This document shows, piece after piece, positions 25,421-36,721 of a stretch of DNA of 64,000 nt. The translations under genes were made by a program, and so were the position numbers. Each line of letters starts with the position of its first letter. The first letter of the stretch is position 1. Below the pieces are notes generated by a model. That model made no database searches, had not been told where the DNA came from, and was given only the letters and a program-made list of their open reading frames with translations. Origin of the DNA: Alphaproteobacteria bacterium CG1_02_46_17 (lineage in GTDB: Bacteria; Pseudomonadota; Alphaproteobacteria; Micavibrionales; Micavibrionaceae); the NCBI GenBank assembly GCA_001871905.1, contig MNUG01000021.1:1-64000 (forward strand), written 5' to 3'.

Positions 25421-27483
25421 TAAACAGCAAAACTGAAAAACAGGTAGATAAGAATAACCAACCCTGCGACTGAGCCGGAAACCATCGCAGAGATCTGCCT
25501 GCCTGTTCCCTTACCAAAATTTTTATTTGTCTCTAGCTCCAGACTCAATCTGCCATGCTCTTCTTGTAAACTCTGATAATGTTGCATCGCGAGGGAAAAC
25601 ATTTTTGTATCATTCTGGATGTCCTGAAAGTTATTGAATAACTCCGCAAGCATAACCAGATTTCCTTTTGATTTTATTTTACTTACATCAAGGGAAACCT
25701 GTTTCCTGCGTTCCCGATCATGATACCGGTTAATCAGGGTTGATAGATGCTCTCCGATCCATAGGGATAAATTCGGCAGACTATTTATACGTTCCCGTTC
25801 CTGTATCCTTGAGAATATCTTCAAGGCAGCACTAACCTGACGATGTTTTTCATCGGACATCAAGTCTGATGATGAACTTTCAATGACTTGTCGGTCATGC
25901 GTAAAGAGATAGGCAATAATATGTCTGTCAAAGAACCACGCCGGCTTTGATTTACTCGATGCTATTCGCTCGAGGGCAATAATCAGATCCCGCGATGACC
26001 GAACACAGTACTCAGTTAGTTTTTCACTCAAGCATTTTGAGGACATCGCCATAAAATAAGTGCAGCGTTCAATTCCAAATCCTGCCGACTTCTGAAGCAT
26101 GTACATTCTACATGTTTCGAATTTCCCCGGTTCATCACCAACCAATAATCCATACTGATAGCGGAATGTTGCCCAACATGGAATAATATCCCCATGGAAT
26201 ACTTCGACCAGAGAGTTTGCATCCTTGCCATTTGCGATGGCATCGACCAGCAAATTTCCAAAATGTTCAGGAAAGAAACTATTCTCCTTATAAAAAACAG
26301 GAAAATTCGGGGCCAGTGCCATGGAAATATATGTCACCATGCGTTCGGCAAGATTTGCACCGGATGTTGATGATTTTTTGGCTTGTTCAACGGCTTTTTC
26401 GAACCTTTCCTCGTAATCCTTGTTTTGCAAAGCACGATTGAGCCACAAATATAATTCTCCGGACTCCGCAAGTTCTAACGTCGCCGCCGGATCTTTTCTA
26501 AGCTGCAATGCCAATATATCGGGACGGAAATATTTCTTTTTCCTGAATTCCACCGGACGAGATGATTTAGGGATAGGTCGCCCTGCCTGTTTGGCCGTCA
26601 CGCGCCGACCATCCATCCATTCATTAATGTCCCAGATTGTCCATCTGGACGCGACATCATCACTCAGCAACCCACGCAACACCTCGATAATCTGTCCGGG
26701 GAAACGGTCACGACTGGTCACCAGATTAAAAGTTCCATGTTCCAGTTTATGAACAATAACGTCTTCAGGGCTCATCCCTTCTGTAAAGTCATGACTGGCC
26801 AGCATTGACGCCAGCGAGATTCCCAATGCATATATATCATCTGCCGCAGTAGCCTCACCCTTTGCATATGGCAAAGCCAAGGCACGCTCAACTGTTTCAT
26901 AAACGGCTGGTTGTGCATATCCACTCGGGACAGACAGGCAATCGCCCAGCGTGACATTTTCAAATTTCCCACTGCCGCCATCGAAAATATTCTGCAAACA
27001 AATATTTCCATGCACAACACCCCGATCATGCATGGCCGATATCCCATCAACCAGATTGTAGAAAATCGTGCTCAAAATTACATCAAGCTTTAGTCCCAGC
27101 GCAGGGATATTTTTTTGCGCTGACAATGGATTGCCAAGCAGCCCTTCATAAACAAATACATATTTTTCACGACGCTCTGGTTGCCAGTCCACTACTCCCG
27201 ACCCTGTAATTTTCGGCAAAGATGCAGACATAACATTCATGTATTTATGAACCACTGCAGTTCTGGGAACCAGATTATCCGGACAGATCAGCGCAAAAGC
27301 TTTTCCGCCACTTCTGGTTTCTGCCAAATATGCTTTGGCCGAACCCCGATCCATGTGAGGAAGAGGACTTCCCGGGAAGATCTTGATGTCCCCTTTAAGC
27401 AAAACTTCACCCGAAACAGGATTTGCTTTGGGGGTGACGTCCTCAACTTCATAGGCTTCTAGTATCTGTTCTTCGTCTGCCAT
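25420..27483 (-). CDS. Tail-anchored protein kinase-like protein, probably a pseudokinase
   Basis: This 687-residue protein has a kinase-like domain in about residues 30-280. The catalytic loop reads VVHGNICLQNIF, with His158 kept but the catalytic Asp changed to Asn160 and the following Lys to Cys162. Asn165 is kept. The DFG position reads GDCL (Asp181). The beta-3 VAIK lysine seems missing (AFALIC). Phosphotransfer is therefore doubtful, though ATP or ligand binding is possible. A long helical middle region of unknown type follows, and a single hydrophobic segment at about 665-686 ends the protein, like a tail anchor. It is overlapped by the next gene and lies downstream of purA. Confidence 0.75.
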   Translation of the reverse strand: MADEEQILEAYEVEDVTPKANPVSGEVLLKGDIKIFPGSPLPHMDRGSAKAYLAETRSGGKAFALICPDNLVPRTAVVHKYMNVMSASLPKITGSGVVDWQPERREKYVFVYEGLLGNPLSAQKNIPALGLKLDVILSTIFYNLVDGISAMHDRGVVHGNICLQNIFDGGSGKFENVTLGDCLSVPSGYAQPAVYETVERALALPYAKGEATAADDIYALGISLASMLASHDFTEGMSPEDVIVHKLEHGTFNLVTSRDRFPGQIIEVLRGLLSDDVASRWTIWDINEWMDGRRVTAKQAGRPIPKSSRPVEFRKKKYFRPDILALQLRKDPAATLELAESGELYLWLNRALQNKDYEERFEKAVEQAKKSSTSGANLAERMVTYISMALAPNFPVFYKENSFFPEHFGNLLVDAIANGKDANSLVEVFHGDIIPCWATFRYQYGLLVGDEPGKFETCRMYMLQKSAGFGIERCTYFMAMSSKCLSEKLTEYCVRSSRDLIIALERIASSKSKPAWFFDRHIIAYLFTHDRQVIESSSSDLMSDEKHRQVSAALKIFSRIQERERINSLPNLSLWIGEHLSTLINRYHDRERRKQVSLDVSKIKSKGNLVMLAELFNNFQDIQNDTKMFSLAMQHYQSLQEEHGRLSLELETNKNFGKGTGRQISAMVSGSVAGLVILIYLFFSFAV

Positions 27484-27606
27484 TTAATATGCAAAAATAA
27501 GGGGGCCGCAAAGAAGTCGCAGCCGATGGGTTCGAAAGAATCATACCCTTTGCGAACAGAAATGTAAATTCGACAGTCATTAATGACAATTTGGATGAAA
27601 AACCGA

Positions 27607-28902
<1,296 letters not shown>

Positions 28903-30264
28903 CTACGATGCCTTTCCAATAACTGCACATAAATCATCAACGATAGTTTCGACCATCTCCGCGTCATCCCCTTCGGCCATGATACGGATTAATGGTTCGG
29001 TTCCTGAAGGCCTGACCAGCAGACGACCCGACCCGTTCAATTTTGTTTCGGCTTCGCCTATTGCGTCTTGAATAATTTTTTGTTCCAAAGGCTTTGCATT
29101 TCTTTCAAAGCGCACATTTTTCAGGATCTGCGGCACAGGTTCGAATACTTTCAAAACTTCCGAAGCTGGCTTTCCCTGTTCTTTGATAATCGAGAGAACC
29201 TGCAAGGCTGCCATCAACCCATCACCCGTGGTCCCAAAATGAGAGATTACGATATGACCGGATTGTTCTCCACCCAGCGCATAGTCACCTTCGCGCATTT
29301 TTTCAACCACATACCGATCCCCGACGCAGGTGCGAATCAGTTCAATGTTACGGGATTTCAAATAACGTTCCATTCCCAGATTGGACATGACCGTCGTGAC
29401 AACGGCATTCTTAGTCAAAAATCCTTTTTCAGCCATTCTGGTTGCCAATAAACAAATCAACTGATCCCCATCAATTCTTTGGCCATTTTCATCAACCATA
29501 ATCAGGCGGTCGGCATCCCCGTCCAGAGCAATCCCCAGATCGGCTTGTTCTTCTATAACTTTTTTCTGCAAAAGTTCGGTCGAGGTTGCGCCGCAATCCT
29601 TATTGATATTTTTTCCGTTCGGAGCAACACCAATTGCAATGACCTCGGCTTCCAGTTCCCACAATGCCAATGGGGCAACTTTGTAAGCCGCGCCATTGGC
29701 GCAATCGACCACGATCTTCAAGCCCGACAAATTCTGGCCACGAGGAATACAGCGTTTCACATACTCGACATAGCGTCCCACAGCATCATCCATGCGCGAC
29801 GCACGACCAACATCAGCGGGTTCCGGTAGATTGACAGATGTTAAGTCCGGATTATCTATCCAGCTTTCGATTTGATGTTCAAGATCATCGGGCAGTTTAT
29901 AGCCATCATGACCAAATAGCTTGATCCCGTTATCTTCGAATTTGTTATGGGAGGCAGAAATCATCACCCCGATATCTGCCCGCAAAGAGCGGGTCAACAT
30001 GGCAATGCCCGGTGTTGGAATAGGCCCCGTGAGCACAACATCCATCCCCATCGCCAGAAAACCTGAGGTCAATGCCTGTTCCAGCATATAGCAAGACAAC
30101 CGTGTGTCTTTCCCGATCACCACACGATTATGAGACTGGTCGTCTTCTTCACGTTTCATAACGCGAGCCGTGGCCATAGCCACCCGAAGCGCAACATCTG
30201 CCGTCATAGGATAGGCATTGGCGCGCCCCCTGATCCCATCGGTTCCGAAATATTTTCTGGTCAT
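28903..30264 (-). CDS. glmM: Phosphoglucosamine mutase
   Basis: This 453-residue enzyme converts glucosamine-6-phosphate to glucosamine-1-phosphate for UDP-GlcNAc and murein synthesis. It shows the N-terminal [14 protein letters not shown], the phosphoserine loop [15 protein letters not shown], the metal-binding DGDADR motif and the C-terminal [16 protein letters not shown] phosphate-binding loop. It is the first gene of the glmM-purA run here. Confidence 0.97.
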   Translation of the reverse strand: MTRKYFGTDGIRGRANAYPMTADVALRVAMATARVMKREEDDQSHNRVVIGKDTRLSCYMLEQALTSGFLAMGMDVVLTGPIPTPGIAMLTRSLRADIGVMISASHNKFEDNGIKLFGHDGYKLPDDLEHQIESWIDNPDLTSVNLPEPADVGRASRMDDAVGRYVEYVKRCIPRGQNLSGLKIVVDCANGAAYKVAPLALWELEAEVIAIGVAPNGKNINKDCGATSTELLQKKVIEEQADLGIALDGDADRLIMVDENGQRIDGDQLICLLATRMAEKGFLTKNAVVTTVMSNLGMERYLKSRNIELIRTCVGDRYVVEKMREGDYALGGEQSGHIVISHFGTTGDGLMAALQVLSIIKEQGKPASEVLKVFEPVPQILKNVRFERNAKPLEQKIIQDAIGEAETKLNGSGRLLVRPSGTEPLIRIMAEGDDAEMVETIVDDLCAVIGKAS

Positions 30265-30322
30265 AGGTGGGTTTTAGCGGTTTCGCCCCTTGAAGACAAA
30301 GGGTTTTTCGTAAAAAGCACCG

Positions 30323-31801
30323 CTATTTCACAGGAAAATCAATCAGGTTTGATCTATCGGGTGATATCTCTTTTATGGAATTACCACCTGTGTTCACAAT
30401 CAAAAGTTTTTCCCCTGAAAACAGAATATCTCCGGGTTCGGAAATATCCTCACCCTTGACCAAAGTCGATAATTGTCCGGTCTTTAGATCATAAATCCGG
30501 ATGGCATCATTATAAGTATCCGCCAGATAGATTTTCCCGTTCGCATAATCCAACCCTTGAGCATGTTGCAGCATAGCTTTGGGATATGTTCCATCCACCA
30601 GACCATAATCAAATAATCCCGTCCCGATCAGGGTTTTGACCTGCCCGTCTTTCAACATCCGGAGAGACGAACTTTCGGCATCTACAAAATATATCGCGGT
30701 GCCATCTGTGGTCAGGCCGCTGGGTTGAGCCAATTTGGATTTATCCGCTGTCCCATCTTCGATGTCTTCATACCCACTTCCGGCAATCACTGAGATTTCA
30801 CCAGAAGGAATATCATAAACACCAAGCTGATGAAGTCCGGCCAGCGCAATAACCAGTTTTTGGTTATCGGAATTTGGCAGGATTTCAAGATCCCAAGGAG
30901 ACGCCAGAGAGACCGAGATTCCTTGGTCATTTTTCAAAGTGCGATCATACCCACGTTTTCCATTTCCTGCGAGGGTGGTCACTGTTCTTTGCTTGGTGTC
31001 AATGACGCGCAGCGCGTGATTATCCGTGTCCGCTACATATATTTTTGATCCGATGGTTTTTAATCCGCGCGGGTTATTGAAGGATGCGGTTTCATAAGTT
31101 CCATCTTTCAAACTTTTTTGTCCGTTGCCGATCCGGTCGGTGATTTTGCCGTTTGCATCGGTGAGGGCGATTTGATGATGCCCTGAATCTGCGATTGCAA
31201 AACCATTCTGGAAAGATTCAATCCGCGCGGGGAAAGACAAAGGCGCATGACTTTTCTTTTGATCGATAAAGTTGGCATTGGATGTTGCGTTGCTCGCCTG
31301 TCCGATATGATCGTTAATGTCATTATCCAGTTCATTGAGATGGCCTTCGCCAGAGTAACGCGAAATCTCTTTCCCGTCCGGCCCCCATAAAATCAATGTT
31401 GGCCATGCTTTCACCCCGAGTGATTTCCAGATCGCAAAATCGTAATCATTGATCACCGGATGATGAAGGCCAAAACGCTTGGAGGCCGAGAGAATGCGCG
31501 CACTGTCTTGTTCACCCTTATACTTGGCGGAATGAACACCGATGATCAACAGTTTATCGCCGTACTTTTTCTCTAGAAAATCTAGATCAGGAACAATTTG
31601 CATGCAGTTTACGCAGCCATACGTCCAGAAGTCGAGCAACAGGATTTTGCCCTTCATATCCTCTACCGTCACGGGGCGCGTGACATTGAGCCATCCGCCT
31701 GCCCCACCTTCGGCCAGAGTCTCGAAAATCTCACCAGATTTAGCCTGCACCTGTCCCGCCACCAGCAAAATTGCGGCCATAAGTACGGAAAATAGTTTCA
31801 T
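30323..31801 (-). CDS. Secreted thioredoxin-like protein with NHL repeats
   Basis: This 492-residue protein begins with a signal peptide (MKLFSVLMAAILLVAGQVQA). A thioredoxin-like domain follows with the motif WTYGCVNCMQIVPDL, a CxxC redox site. A beta-propeller of NHL-type repeats makes up the C-terminal two thirds (for example NPRGLKTIGSKIYVADTDNH, QPSGLTTDGTAIYFVDAES). The domain order matches NHLRC2-like proteins. It should work in the periplasm, perhaps in thiol redox or binding of a partner; the substrate is unknown. The start at ATG 31801 follows GGGATAGGA; upstream in-frame codons are ignored. Confidence 0.85.
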   Translation of the reverse strand: MKLFSVLMAAILLVAGQVQAKSGEIFETLAEGGAGGWLNVTRPVTVEDMKGKILLLDFWTYGCVNCMQIVPDLDFLEKKYGDKLLIIGVHSAKYKGEQDSARILSASKRFGLHHPVINDYDFAIWKSLGVKAWPTLILWGPDGKEISRYSGEGHLNELDNDINDHIGQASNATSNANFIDQKKSHAPLSFPARIESFQNGFAIADSGHHQIALTDANGKITDRIGNGQKSLKDGTYETASFNNPRGLKTIGSKIYVADTDNHALRVIDTKQRTVTTLAGNGKRGYDRTLKNDQGISVSLASPWDLEILPNSDNQKLVIALAGLHQLGVYDIPSGEISVIAGSGYEDIEDGTADKSKLAQPSGLTTDGTAIYFVDAESSSLRMLKDGQVKTLIGTGLFDYGLVDGTYPKAMLQHAQGLDYANGKIYLADTYNDAIRIYDLKTGQLSTLVKGEDISEPGDILFSGEKLLIVNTGGNSIKEISPDRSNLIDFPVK

Positions 31802-31880
31802 TGTCCTATCCCTTTTATATAATCGAACCATTGATATAGACCATTTATTCTATTCGTGAAGATTGCCATACAGAACAAAA

Positions 31881-31906
31881 AAGCACCCTGAAAATGGGGT
31901 GCTTTT
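31881..31906 (-). terminator. Bidirectional intrinsic terminator after ftsH
   Basis: AGCACCC and GGGGTGCT form a perfect stem with a short loop, with A/T runs on both sides. It lies 25 bases after the ftsH stop codon and separates ftsH from the thioredoxin-NHL gene. Confidence 0.85.
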
Positions 31907-31930
31907 CGTTATTTGTTCTATTATTTACTG

Positions 31931-33838
31931 CTAGGCGCTTTGAGGAACTCCGCCCAATCCGCCACCTTTGGGAACTGAGGATTTCGGCGTGCTCGATTCA
32001 TCATTGCCGGTATCGCGCAGAATCGGTTCCCCACGCAGCAAGGCTTTGATTTCATCGCCCGAAAGCAATTCATATTCCAGCAGAGCCTTGGCCAAAGTAT
32101 GCAAATCAGCCATTTTGTCGTTTAGAATAGCCGTGGCGCGGGCGTAAGCCTCTTCAACGATACGGCGGATTTCACTATCCACAACATGCGCCGTTTCATC
32201 CGACATGGTTTTGGTTTGGGAAACAGAGTGCCCCAAGAATACTTCTTCCTGATCGCCAGCATAACGCAATGGGCCGAGTTTGCCGCTCATTCCCCATTCA
32301 GTCACCATGCGACGGGCAATATCAGTTGCCATTTTAATATCGCTGGAGGCTCCTGTTGTGACTTTTTCGGCGCCAAAAATCAGCTCTTCGGCAATCCGTC
32401 CGCCCATAGCAACGGTCAGGTCAGCTTCAAGTTTTGCTTTTGACATCGAGATGCGGTCCCCTTCAGGCAGGCGCATCACCATCCCCAAAGCGCGACCACG
32501 CGGCACAATAGTTGCCTTGTGGATCGGATCGGACTCAGGTTCATTGATGGCAACAATCGCATGACCTGCCTCGTGGTAAGCCGTCAATTTTTTCTCGTCA
32601 TCGGTCATGGCCATCGAACGACGTTCGGCACCCATCATGACTTTATCTTTTGCCGACTCGAAATCATCCATACCCACAACACGCTTGTTTTTACGAGCAG
32701 CTAATAGTGCCGCTTCGTTGACAAGGTTGGCCAGATCTGCCCCGGAGAACCCAGGGGTTCCGCGTGCAATGACCATCGGTTCAACATTATTAGCCAACGG
32801 CACTTTTTTCATGTGGACTTTAAGAATCTTCTCGCGTCCCTTCACATCAGGGTTCGGGATAACGACCTGACGGTCGAAACGTCCGGGACGTAGCAAGGCA
32901 GGATCAAGAACATCGGGGCGGTTGGTTGCCGCCAAAATAATAACACCTTCATTGGCTTCGAACCCGTCCATCTCAACTAACAACTGGTTGAGGGTTTGTT
33001 CACGTTCGTCATTACCACCGCCAAGGCCAGCCCCACGGTGACGACCAACAGCATCAATCTCGTCAATAAAGATGATACAAGGTGCATTTTTCTTACCCTG
33101 TTCAAACATGTCGCGGACACGGGATGCCCCGACACCGACAAACATTTCAACAAAATCAGAACCGGAAATGGTAAAGAACGGAACATTTGCTTCCCCAGCA
33201 ACTGCGCGGGCAACCAATGTTTTACCAGTACCCGGGGGGCCGATCAGCAAAGCCCCTTTCGGAATTTTCCCGCCCAGACGCTGGAATTTTTGAGGGTCTT
33301 TCAAGAATTCAACAACTTCACTGAGTTCCTGTTTTGCCTCATCAATACCTGCTACATCTTCAAAAGTGATGCGGCCTTGTTTTTCGGTTAGCATACGGGC
33401 GCGGGATTTACCAAAGCCCATGGCTCCGCCACCACCTTTTCCCTGCATCTGACGCATAAAGAATATCCAGACCCCGATCAATAACAGCATCGGGAACCAC
33501 GACAGCAGAACACTTACCAGAGAGAATTTTTCACCCTCGACCGCTTCGGCCTTGATCCGCACGCCTGTTCCTTCCAGACGATCCACGATATTTTCGCCAT
33601 TGGGCACCAAAGTATGAAACTGGGCTCCGCCACTGGCATAATGACCGGTCAGGTCTTGCCCCTGAATGGTTATATCGGAAATGCCCCCGCTCTTGGCAGA
33701 TGCCATAAAATCACTATAAGCGAGTGGCTCCGACTTTGATCCTTGCGCACCCTTTGAGTTCTGGAAAACATTGAACAAAAACGCCAAAGTCAGGCCAATG
33801 GCCAACCAGAACAACAGATTACGATTCATTCCTTGCAC
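31931..33838 (-). CDS. ftsH: ATP-dependent zinc metalloprotease FtsH
   Basis: This 635-residue membrane AAA+ protease degrades misfolded membrane and regulatory proteins. Two membrane helices (about 6-23 and 107-128) flank a periplasmic domain. The AAA part has Walker A GPPGTGKT, Walker [16 protein letters not shown] and the [21 protein letters not shown]. The zinc site is HEAGH near residue 420. The frame begins at a GTG at 33838 with AAGGA upstream; the ATG four codons in (33829) has no room for a Shine-Dalgarno site. Confidence 0.97.
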   Translation of the reverse strand: MQGMNRNLLFWLAIGLTLAFLFNVFQNSKGAQGSKSEPLAYSDFMASAKSGGISDITIQGQDLTGHYASGGAQFHTLVPNGENIVDRLEGTGVRIKAEAVEGEKFSLVSVLLSWFPMLLLIGVWIFFMRQMQGKGGGGAMGFGKSRARMLTEKQGRITFEDVAGIDEAKQELSEVVEFLKDPQKFQRLGGKIPKGALLIGPPGTGKTLVARAVAGEANVPFFTISGSDFVEMFVGVGASRVRDMFEQGKKNAPCIIFIDEIDAVGRHRGAGLGGGNDEREQTLNQLLVEMDGFEANEGVIILAATNRPDVLDPALLRPGRFDRQVVIPNPDVKGREKILKVHMKKVPLANNVEPMVIARGTPGFSGADLANLVNEAALLAARKNKRVVGMDDFESAKDKVMMGAERRSMAMTDDEKKLTAYHEAGHAIVAINEPESDPIHKATIVPRGRALGMVMRLPEGDRISMSKAKLEADLTVAMGGRIAEELIFGAEKVTTGASSDIKMATDIARRMVTEWGMSGKLGPLRYAGDQEEVFLGHSVSQTKTMSDETAHVVDSEIRRIVEEAYARATAILNDKMADLHTLAKALLEYELLSGDEIKALLRGEPILRDTGNDESSTPKSSVPKGGGLGGVPQSA

Positions 33839-33976
33839 GGTAAAAATCCTTCAAAATAAAAAAACCGATATACGACCGGACTTCAAAAACCCTCAAGCAG
33901 CCCATCGGGGCAACATATCGAGTTTAACAACTACCGTCCATGCCTATACTAGTCCCGAGAGATAACAATCAATACT

Positions 33977-34006
33977 ATTATATATAGTTTTTTTCATGTG
34001 CGCCAA
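33977..34006 (-). promoter_or_regulatory. Candidate promoter of ftsH
   Basis: On the minus strand TTGGCG (34001-34006) and TATAAT (33977-33982) are spaced by 18 bases, about 140 bases upstream of ftsH. The -10 box is perfect. The tilS-ftsH gap of 197 bases has no other feature, so a separate ftsH transcript is plausible. Confidence 0.5.
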
Positions 34007-34035
34007 GTTAACAATCAAAAGAAATTCTGTAGAAA

Positions 34036-35028
34036 TCAAAATTTCTCTAGTAGCAGTTCAAGGAGGTCATCACGTTTTCTAACAACAAACTTCACTCCGC
34101 CCAGAGTTGCCCCTCTGAAATCCGGTCGGGCAATTCGATCTGCCAGACGCTCCATATCCTCAAGGCGGGGTGGATAAGGTGTATGGGGCACCAATCGGCG
34201 GATGGAATTCCGGATTATGCGAATAATGACCTCAGAATGCTCCGTCCGGAGCTCGGATAATATAATTTCGATACGGTTCGTTTCTTTTATTGAAACTATG
34301 ATTTCTTCTTTTTTTTCAGTGTATTGGTCGATAAAACTCCGCGCACGATCTAACCTTGTTGCAATTTGCCCTACGCGCTTGATCGTCAAGCCTTCATTTT
34401 CCAGAGCATCACGGGAACCGCGCATCCGACCACGCATATATTTTACAGAGTTGTTACTCGGATCTTCTGCCCATTCAATTCCCGCCCTTTCACAAGTTGC
34501 AATCAAGTTGTCATGACCCACTGCCAAAAGCGGCCTGACCAGTTGCAAGCGATCATTATAAGACTGGAGAGGTTTCATCGCCCCCAAACCATCAAGCCCA
34601 CTCCCCTTTGCCAGACGGAACAGAAATGTTTCAACCTGATCATCCCCATGGTGCGCCAAAAACAGGTACCCGATTTTCTTGCTTGCGCAATAGTGCTCCA
34701 TCAGATCATAACGAGCCACACGGGCGGCTTCTTGAATCGATCTTTCAGGTTTATCACCCAACCACTTGAATGATTTGAATTTTGCCCCGATTTTTTTTGC
34801 GAATTTTCTGACCAGCTTGACTTCATCAACAGACTCGGCACGCAGGCCATGGTCAACAGACAAGATATGCAATTCTTTGAATTCACCCCAGCCATTCAAC
34901 AAATGGGCAAGCGCCAATGAGTCTGCTCCGCCTGATACCGCGACAGCAACAGCATCCTGTTTCAAATCAGGCAGCCCTATTGAATTCATAAATTGGATAA
35001 ACTGATCCTGTTGAACCGGATTAGTCAC
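34036..35028 (-). CDS. tilS: tRNA(Ile)-lysidine synthetase
   Basis: This enzyme of about 330 residues changes C34 of tRNA-Ile(CAU) to lysidine so that it reads AUA. The PP-loop motif AVSGGADSLALAHLL and the GHHGDDQVETFLFRL-like segment AHHGDDQVETFLFRLAKGSG are clear, as is WAEDPSNNSVKYMRGRMR. The likely start is the GTG at 35028 overlapping the cpoB stop (GTGACTAA). The C-terminal domain is short, as in many alphaproteobacteria. Confidence 0.94.
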   Translation of the reverse strand: MTNPVQQDQFIQFMNSIGLPDLKQDAVAVAVSGGADSLALAHLLNGWGEFKELHILSVDHGLRAESVDEVKLVRKFAKKIGAKFKSFKWLGDKPERSIQEAARVARYDLMEHYCASKKIGYLFLAHHGDDQVETFLFRLAKGSGLDGLGAMKPLQSYNDRLQLVRPLLAVGHDNLIATCERAGIEWAEDPSNNSVKYMRGRMRGSRDALENEGLTIKRVGQIATRLDRARSFIDQYTEKKEEIIVSIKETNRIEIILSELRTEHSEVIIRIIRNSIRRLVPHTPYPPRLEDMERLADRIARPDFRGATLGGVKFVVRKRDDLLELLLEKF

Positions 35029-36019
35029 CACACCCCATCTTCGCACGTTCCTGATCGGCCATGCGGAGAATAGAAGCCGATCCGGATGGAAACTCTTTCT
35101 TGATCTGTTGCAACGTGATGCAAGCTTGCGGGGTTTTTCCAGATTTTTCCAGAGCCATACCCAATTTCAGCAAACTGTCCGGTGCTTTTGGCCCCTTGGG
35201 ATATTTCTTGTAACTTTCGGCAAAAACACGGGTCGCCTTATCGAACGTGCCTTCGGCATAATAGTTTTCACCCAACCAGTATAGCGCATTCGGTGCCAGA
35301 GGATGGCTCGGATATTTTTTCAAAAACTCGTCAAAGCCATTGCGAGAGGCCGCATACTTGCCACTTTTCAGCAAGGAAAATGCCATTTCATATTGTCCGG
35401 TGGGGTCATTTCCCGGTTGAGGAGATATTGATGCGCCGCCGGGAGACTCGGTCAATGTCCCCAGATTGTTCTGGGTTACGGGGTCAACCGGAGCATTCAT
35501 ATCTACTACATCGCCTGCAGTTGATGGCGTCTGTGTTATTGTGGCTGGTTCAAGTGTCGTCATACCTACGCCAGAATTATCGACAGGGCCACCCATATCA
35601 TTCGGAGCCAATGTTCCAGTCTGCGTATTGGAAGAAGATGTCCCTGCGGAAGATAATCTCATCTCCATATCTGCCAGAGCGCGATCAAGACGGTCTTTCA
35701 ATTGGTTGATTTCAAAGTTTTGCTGTTCGACCTTTCCGGTCATGTCGCGGATCTGTCCTTCTATATCAGACAGGCGCACCTCGACATTTGACTGATATTC
35801 ATTCGAACCAGAGGAGGTTGCAGAGGCCGGAGGCATCTTTCCCTTATAAACAGCTTGTGAAAGCGTTTCTATATCACGCTCCACGCGGCTTAACCGGCTG
35901 GACACCTCTTCTGCCGTGGCCGTTCCTGACCATGACACACTTCCCGCCAAGACAGCACAGGCCGCTATCGCGGCCTGAATTGTCGTGAGGGTTCCGTTGG
36001 AATGAAAAATTTTAGCCAT
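35021..36019 (-). CDS. cpoB: Tol-Pal system protein CpoB (YbgF)
   Basis: This periplasmic protein of 332 residues has a signal peptide ending near TATAEE, an N-terminal coiled coil (RLSRVERDIETLSQAV, EGQIRDMTGKVEQQNFEI), a low-complexity Ser/Thr/Pro linker and a C-terminal TPR region (QYEMAFSLLKSGKYAASRNGF onward). CpoB coordinates murein synthesis and outer membrane constriction with Tol-Pal. I use the ATG at 36019 behind GAGGAG instead of the upstream in-frame codon. It is flanked by pal and tilS. Confidence 0.93.
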   Translation of the reverse strand: MAKIFHSNGTLTTIQAAIAACAVLAGSVSWSGTATAEEVSSRLSRVERDIETLSQAVYKGKMPPASATSSGSNEYQSNVEVRLSDIEGQIRDMTGKVEQQNFEINQLKDRLDRALADMEMRLSSAGTSSSNTQTGTLAPNDMGGPVDNSGVGMTTLEPATITQTPSTAGDVVDMNAPVDPVTQNNLGTLTESPGGASISPQPGNDPTGQYEMAFSLLKSGKYAASRNGFDEFLKKYPSHPLAPNALYWLGENYYAEGTFDKATRVFAESYKKYPKGPKAPDSLLKLGMALEKSGKTPQACITLQQIKKEFPSGSASILRMADQERAKMGCGD

Positions 36020-36049
36020 AGGCTCCTCACTTAATATTTTTATAATCAA

Positions 36050-36565
36050 TTAGTTTACGACAGTCACACCACGACGGTTTTGTGTCCAAGCTGCCGGTGT
36101 TGAATCAGGCACTGCCGGACGTTCTTTTCCGTAGCTGATTATATTGACATTATTTGCATCGACACCCAAAGACATCAGGTAGCTGCGAACTGATGCTGCG
36201 CGGCGTTCGCCGAGAGCCAAGTTATATTCGCGTGTTCCGCGTTCATCGGCATGACCTTCGATCGTCACTGTCACAGATGGATATTGTTTCATCCATGCGG
36301 CTTGACGTTCCAGAGTGGTACGAGCCTCAAAAGACAGATCAGATTGATCATATCTAAACAAAACACGGTCTCCGACATTCACAACCAAATCCTGTTGGGT
36401 TCCTGGCATCACACCATTTACAGGGGCCATCCCCATATCTGTGCCAGACAATTCAGACCCGTTCATGCCAGCCCCAGATGTGTCCAATCCCTGATCTTCA
36501 TCAGAAGTACATGCGGAAAGAGCTACGAGAGCGACGGACATCAGAAGAAGATTGCGAAAGGTCAT
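36050..36565 (-). CDS. pal: Peptidoglycan-associated lipoprotein Pal
   Basis: This 171-residue lipoprotein has the lipobox LSAC at about residue 18 and an OmpA-like domain with the murein-binding signature TIEGHADERGTREYNLALGE. It ties the outer membrane to murein and binds TolB. The ATG at 36565 with AGGAG at 7 bases replaces the longer frame. It precedes cpoB, but the upstream neighbour is a SirB1-like gene and not tolB. Confidence 0.96.
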   Translation of the reverse strand: MTFRNLLLMSVALVALSACTSDEDQGLDTSGAGMNGSELSGTDMGMAPVNGVMPGTQQDLVVNVGDRVLFRYDQSDLSFEARTTLERQAAWMKQYPSVTVTIEGHADERGTREYNLALGERRAASVRSYLMSLGVDANNVNIISYGKERPAVPDSTPAAWTQNRRGVTVVN

Positions 36566-36721
36566 GAGAGACTCCTGTGAGGTGGTTGTTGTGATCCTGC
36601 CAAAGACATCCGAAACTGATTCGGACGGTTTTTTGAAACTATTCCTTAAATAGACTGAAAACTGTGAGTTCGCAAGGGGGGACAAGGTCTTTTTTTACGG
36701 TTTTCGCCGGATCGCGACGGG

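Noticed and set aside
27500-27560. GGTTCGAAAGA suggesting a tRNA T-loop
   Set aside because: The flanking bases do not form a T-stem, acceptor stem or anticodon arm on either strand.
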